Shown here: positions 60,585 to 64,000 of the stretch, one piece after another | How the letters are laid out: each line of letters opens with the position of its first letter | How positions within the stretch are numbered: position 1 is the first letter of the stretch | Source: JACMLC01 sp963720235 | GTDB lineage: Bacteria > Acidobacteriota > Blastocatellia > Pyrinomonadales > Pyrinomonadaceae | DNA: 64,000 bases | Reading direction: 5' to 3' | Assembly: GCA_963720235.1 (NCBI GenBank) | Contig: OY970389.1 | Span: 868,001-932,000, forward strand | Made by a program: the position numbers and the translations under genes | Notes under the pieces: generated by a model | Told to the model about the DNA's origin: nothing | The model's database searches: none | The model's input: only the letters and a program-made list of their open reading frames with translations

Positions 60585-60618
60585 GGATAACGAGTAGCGG
60601 CGCGCGTAGAAAAAGCAG

Positions 60619-60730
60619 GTTTCGCGCAAAGGCGTAAAGACGCAAAGAAAGCTCGCCAAGAGTTGAATGTCTTTTCAACTTGAAAGCTTTCTTCGCGTCT
60701 TCTTTGCGCCTTTGCGCCTTTGCGCGAAAC
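60619..60730. repeat. Family A inverted repeat, copy 11
   Basis: gtttcgcgcaaaggcgtaaag on the left mirrors ctttgcgcctttgcgcgaaac on the right, with the ttgaaagctttctt spacer. It occupies part of the 357-bp gap after the hypothetical gene. The remainder (60731-60941) shows nothing recognisable. Confidence 0.9.
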
Positions 60731-60941
60731 TCTTTCGTCGCCTTTGTTCACACGTCATTCTTAAACTGACACGCCGCTACGAGCCATTTACCTTTTTACT
60801 GTGTTATGTGGGATAATTCTGCGCATCATTGTCGCAAAGGCTGCGCGCCTTCGCCGTCGGCGCAAGGACTTTAGCCTGTAGAATAATCCCCGAAAAATAC
60901 TTTCCTGCCATCAGCAGTTTTTAATTAGAAAGATAATCTCA

Positions 60942-63167
60942 ATGCCAAGTTTCAGAAATATTGTTCCCAGCAATTCTTTAAAAGCTCTCTTTATATGTGT
61001 AGTGCTCTTGCTGCTGCTCTCTATGCAAGGGGGCGTGGCTGCTGCGGCAGATTTAGACCCTGCGTTCGGCTCCGGCGGGAAGGTCTTGACGAGTCTCACC
61101 CCCGGACTCTCAGAGAGCGCAATGAAAGTGCTCGTTCAGCCGGACGGCAAGATTGTCGTCGCGGGCCACGCGAGGATTTATGCCCCCTTCCCGAATCCAA
61201 ATAGCTCAGACCCTTTCATCGCGCGCTTCAACGCGGACGGCAGCCCCGATCTGCTTTTCGGTCTCAACGGGAGCAACATCATTAATCTTGGAACGACGGA
61301 TTGCTTTATCAACGATGCCGCGCTCCAAGCAGACGGCAAGATTATCATCGTCGGCTCATACGGCTTTCATGCCAACTTACTCAACAGCGATTATCTGATA
61401 CTGCGCTTTAACGCGGACGGCACACTCGACACTTCTTTCGATGGCGACGGCCTTATCATCAGGGGCTTTGGGGCAACCAATAGCGACGGAGCTTATGGCG
61501 TAGTCATCCAGCCGGACAACAAGATTGTCGTCGGCGGGACTTCCAAAAATTCGCAGACGACTGTCTCCGCGCTCCTGCGCTACAACCCTGACGGAAGCAT
61601 TGACACTTCTTTCGGAGTCAACGGCGACGGGCTCTCTGTGGTTTATAACGATGGAATAAAGAGGATGCGCATGCTGCCCGACGGCAAACTCGTCACCCTG
61701 CCTTTTGAACCCTTCGGAGGAAATTCCGGCGGGAGAATCTCAAGGCTCAATCAGAATGGCACGTTGGATTTCAGCTTCGGCTCAGGCGGCGTGGCTCTCA
61801 TTAACTTCAACAGCGGCCAGCCGAATCCCGCCAATGACATCGCGCTCCAACCCGACGGCAAGATAATCATAACGGGCTCGACGAATGTAGGCCCGTCGAA
61901 TAACGATTTCAAGATGACGCGCTATAACAGCGACGGCTCGCCAGACATACCGTTCGGCACAGGCGGCAGCGTCGTCACAGGCATCACCGCGACCAGCAGT
62001 GACGGAGCTACTACAGTCCTCGTCCAACCCGACGGCAAAATTATTTTAGGCGGAAGCTCCGTCACTACTTCGCGGCAAAGAACAAACTTCGCGCTCGCGC
62101 GCTACAACCCGAACGGCTCTTTGATTGGCAAGGCGACGACGGATTTCTCCATGCGCGTTGACTTCATCACTTCGATGGCCCTGCAACCGGACGGGAAAAT
62201 CCTCGCCATCGGCATCAGCCATAACACCACCACTCCGACAGGTACTGTCGCAACCGAGCTTGACCTCGCAATGGCGCGCTATGTGGACATCACGACCTTG
62301 AGCGTGCACGGCATCCCGTTCGATTTCGACGGCGATTTCAAAGCCAACATCGGAGTCTATCGTCCCGGCGCAACGCCCACAGCCAACAGCCACTGGTATG
62401 TCTTGCAGGGCGACTTCAACACTTTCCAGACAATTCAATTCGGCATCGGAGAGGACAAGATTGTCCCTGCGGATTGGAACGGCGACACAGTCACGGACAT
62501 AGCCGTCTGGCGGCCTTCAACCGGAACCTGGTACACCTCTCTGAATCCGTCTGCGAACTACGGCGCGTTTCAGTGGGGAACAACGGGAGACATCCCCGCG
62601 CCTGGAGATTACGACGGCGACGCTAAAGCAGACCATGCCGTTTATCGTCCCTCGACCGGCTACTTCTATGTCCGCAGAAGCACTGACGGCGGCTTTACCT
62701 TCCAGCAGTTCGGCACAAGCACGGACAAGCCACTGGTGGCGGATTTCGACGGCGACTTCAAAACGGATTTTGCGACCGTGCGCGCGAGCGGCAACGACCT
62801 CGTCTGGAATATCCTGCGAAGCTCCGATGGCATGCCGCTCATGTACACTTTCGGTCTCGCGACAGACAAGGCTGTGCCTGCCGACTATGACGGCGACGGA
62901 GATGCGGATGTCGCAGTCTTTCGTCCCTCGACTGGTCGCTGGTACACTTCGCTCGATCCATCCACAAACTATGGCGAGCAACTATGGGGTACGACCAACG
63001 ACGTGCCTGTCCCTGCGGATTACGACGCGGACGGCAAAGCAGACCTCACGGTCTTTCGCCGCACAAACACCTTCTGGTACATACGGCAGAGCATCAACGG
63101 CACGCTCTTCGAGAAACAATGGGGCATCACGACAGACACTCCGGTCGGGACAGCTTTTATCCCATAA
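60942..63167 (+). CDS. Secreted delta-60 repeat and FG-GAP/VCBS-like protein
   Basis: A 741-residue exported protein. After a signal/anchor segment (about 12-38), it has six or so delta-60 repeats of about 55 residues (residues 40-440; pattern LQPDGKIxxxGxxxxxxxxxFxLxRYNxDGSxDxxFGxGG). A block of about five FG-GAP/VCBS-like repeats follows (about 460-741) with DFDGDFKxD and YRPSTGxWY. Both repeats form beta-propellers that bind calcium or surface ligands. It is probably a cell-surface or extracellular protein; no enzyme domain is seen. Confidence 0.88.
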   Translation: MPSFRNIVPSNSLKALFICVVLLLLLSMQGGVAAAADLDPAFGSGGKVLTSLTPGLSESAMKVLVQPDGKIVVAGHARIYAPFPNPNSSDPFIARFNADGSPDLLFGLNGSNIINLGTTDCFINDAALQADGKIIIVGSYGFHANLLNSDYLILRFNADGTLDTSFDGDGLIIRGFGATNSDGAYGVVIQPDNKIVVGGTSKNSQTTVSALLRYNPDGSIDTSFGVNGDGLSVVYNDGIKRMRMLPDGKLVTLPFEPFGGNSGGRISRLNQNGTLDFSFGSGGVALINFNSGQPNPANDIALQPDGKIIITGSTNVGPSNNDFKMTRYNSDGSPDIPFGTGGSVVTGITATSSDGATTVLVQPDGKIILGGSSVTTSRQRTNFALARYNPNGSLIGKATTDFSMRVDFITSMALQPDGKILAIGISHNTTTPTGTVATELDLAMARYVDITTLSVHGIPFDFDGDFKANIGVYRPGATPTANSHWYVLQGDFNTFQTIQFGIGEDKIVPADWNGDTVTDIAVWRPSTGTWYTSLNPSANYGAFQWGTTGDIPAPGDYDGDAKADHAVYRPSTGYFYVRRSTDGGFTFQQFGTSTDKPLVADFDGDFKTDFATVRASGNDLVWNILRSSDGMPLMYTFGLATDKAVPADYDGDGDADVAVFRPSTGRWYTSLDPSTNYGEQLWGTTNDVPVPADYDADGKADLTVFRRTNTFWYIRQSINGTLFEKQWGITTDTPVGTAFIP

Positions 63168-63555
63168 AACCTTTTCGAAGAGCTTGAGCCGGATGAGAAA
63201 GAATGTGAACAAGCCCAAGCAGAGTCCATTCATTGCAAAGGGCCGGGAGATTAAGTTCAGAAGCATCGCTTAAAGCCTCTGAGCTAATCTTTCGGCCCTT
63301 TCATCTGCTTCACCCTTCTTGCCTCAAACTCAAGCGGCAATAATAATTCCTCATAAAGATATGTCATACCCGCACATGGATTCGCTATATCCGCCTGTGC
63401 GTCCTTTATCTCCACGCTGGATTCCTTTATACTCCCGCTTCGCTTTCAGGGTTCTGTAAATTTCTGGCCGCGTCTCGCCGACAGATTTTTCCATCCTGTG
63501 ATGTCCCCTTGTGCCGCTCGCGCGCGCTTAACTTCAATCGAGAAAGGTTCTTATT
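63168..63555. other. Intergenic region, no gene recognised
   Basis: About 390 bp with no family A-H repeat and no convincing gene. A possible ribosome site (AAAGG) at 63543-63547 serves the next gene. Confidence 0.4.
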
Positions 63556-64000
63556 TTGGCTCTTGTAAATCGTACCGGATGGAAGAGCGTCTCTGTTTCT
63601 TTGTCTCTCATCGCCCTTATTGCTGCTCTCTGTTTTATCTCACTCTCTACCTTTGAAAACTCTGTCAGGATTGCGCGCGCGGACGGTGTGGCGCAGGTTC
63701 TGCCTTTCGCGCAGAACTGGTCGAACATTGCTCTGATTACTGCCAATGACAACTGGAGCGGTGTGCCGGGCATTATCGGCTATCGCGGCGACAGCCTGAC
63801 CTCTGCGACCGGCACAGACCCGCAGACTATCTTGGCGGACGGCTCTGCCACTCCGGTCAACGTCAATGCCAACCTGGACAACCCGGACACTTTTATCAGT
63901 GGCGGCGTTTCAGAGTTTGAGATAGCCAATCCTGTCGTAGCCCTGCAAGGTTCCGGCACAGCAGATGCCCCGCATCTAGTGCTCCACCTGAACACGACAG
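63556..64000 (+). CDS. Large secreted protein, N-terminal part (runs off the window)
   Basis: The frame stays open from a TTG at 63556 to the end (148 residues). A signal peptide (WKSVSVSLSLIALIAALCF) is followed by FAQNWSNIALITANDNWSGVPGI and GYRGDSLTSATGTDPQTIL. This opening is, from recall, typical of secreted lamin-tail/endonuclease or Ig-repeat proteins in Acidobacteriota; unverified. No catalytic part is visible yet. The start codon TTG is inferred from the AAAGG site 8 bp upstream. Confidence 0.75.
   Translation, partial: MALVNRTGWKSVSVSLSLIALIAALCFISLSTFENSVRIARADGVAQVLPFAQNWSNIALITANDNWSGVPGIIGYRGDSLTSATGTDPQTILADGSATPVNVNANLDNPDTFISGGVSEFEIANPVVALQGSGTADAPHLVLHLNTT

Overview
The window reads like chromosomal DNA of an Acidobacteriota member, probably class Blastocatellia. 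The base composition is moderately GC-rich. It carries coproheme-type HemQ, a Bacillus-like three-gene succinate dehydrogenase, an MEP isoprenoid pathway, amphi-Trp and delta-60/FG-GAP proteins, and very abundant GCAAAGGCGC-type intergenic inverted repeats. This taxonomic call is inference from gene content; no marker gene such as 16S rRNA is present. Nearly every gap between genes holds a long inverted repeat whose arms are built from short tandem words. At least eight sequence families share this architecture.

Layout. 1-3 kb: end of an S46 dipeptidyl peptidase and a helical-repeat protein. 3-6.7 kb (minus): an operon of metallophosphoesterase, CHAT protease and a small protein, a candidate defence or cell-death module. 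7-10.1 kb: PcrA/UvrD helicase, a frameshifted isochorismatase-family gene and tRNA-Arg(UCG). 10.2-13 kb: respiratory electron transfer (lipoprotein cytochrome c, cytochrome b fused to cytochrome c, Rieske protein). 13-18 kb: HemQ, acylphosphatase, Apt, tRNA-Arg(CCU), amphi-Trp protein, an IS200-type element abutting an Smr gene, malate dehydrogenase. 18-23.5 kb: a degenerate histidine kinase/receiver protein and a giant CHAT-STAND-TPR protein. 23.5-28.3 kb: sdhCAB with a Uma2-family nuclease gene inserted between sdhA and sdhB, then a Coq4-like protein.

28.5-41 kb is mixed metabolism and envelope: LysR regulator, amidase, SPFH protein, ThpR, penicillin-acylase-type hydrolase, aldehyde dehydrogenase, outer-membrane barrel, two VTT/DedA paralogues, DnaQ-like exonuclease and a SnoaL-like protein. 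41-49 kb is the conserved nucleotide/lipid/isoprenoid block: pyrE, truA, uppS, cdsA, a Coa1-like gene, dxr, rseP and ispG. 49-53 kb: cupin, Pit phosphate transporter with its DUF47 partner, and two tandem rsmD paralogues. 53-59 kb: a TIR-ClpN-like-KAP NTPase fusion, RecG and a remnant of a DNA methyltransferase. 59-64 kb: PilZ protein, a striking 21-bp-period array, a small conserved hypothetical, a secreted delta-60/FG-GAP protein and the start of another large secreted protein.

The best candidates for undescribed biology are three separate CHAT/TIR conflict-type loci within about 53 kb (3.0-6.7, 20.1-23.5 and 53.1-56.1 kb), the 21-bp array at 59.89-60.10 kb, and the shared architecture of the intergenic inverted repeats.
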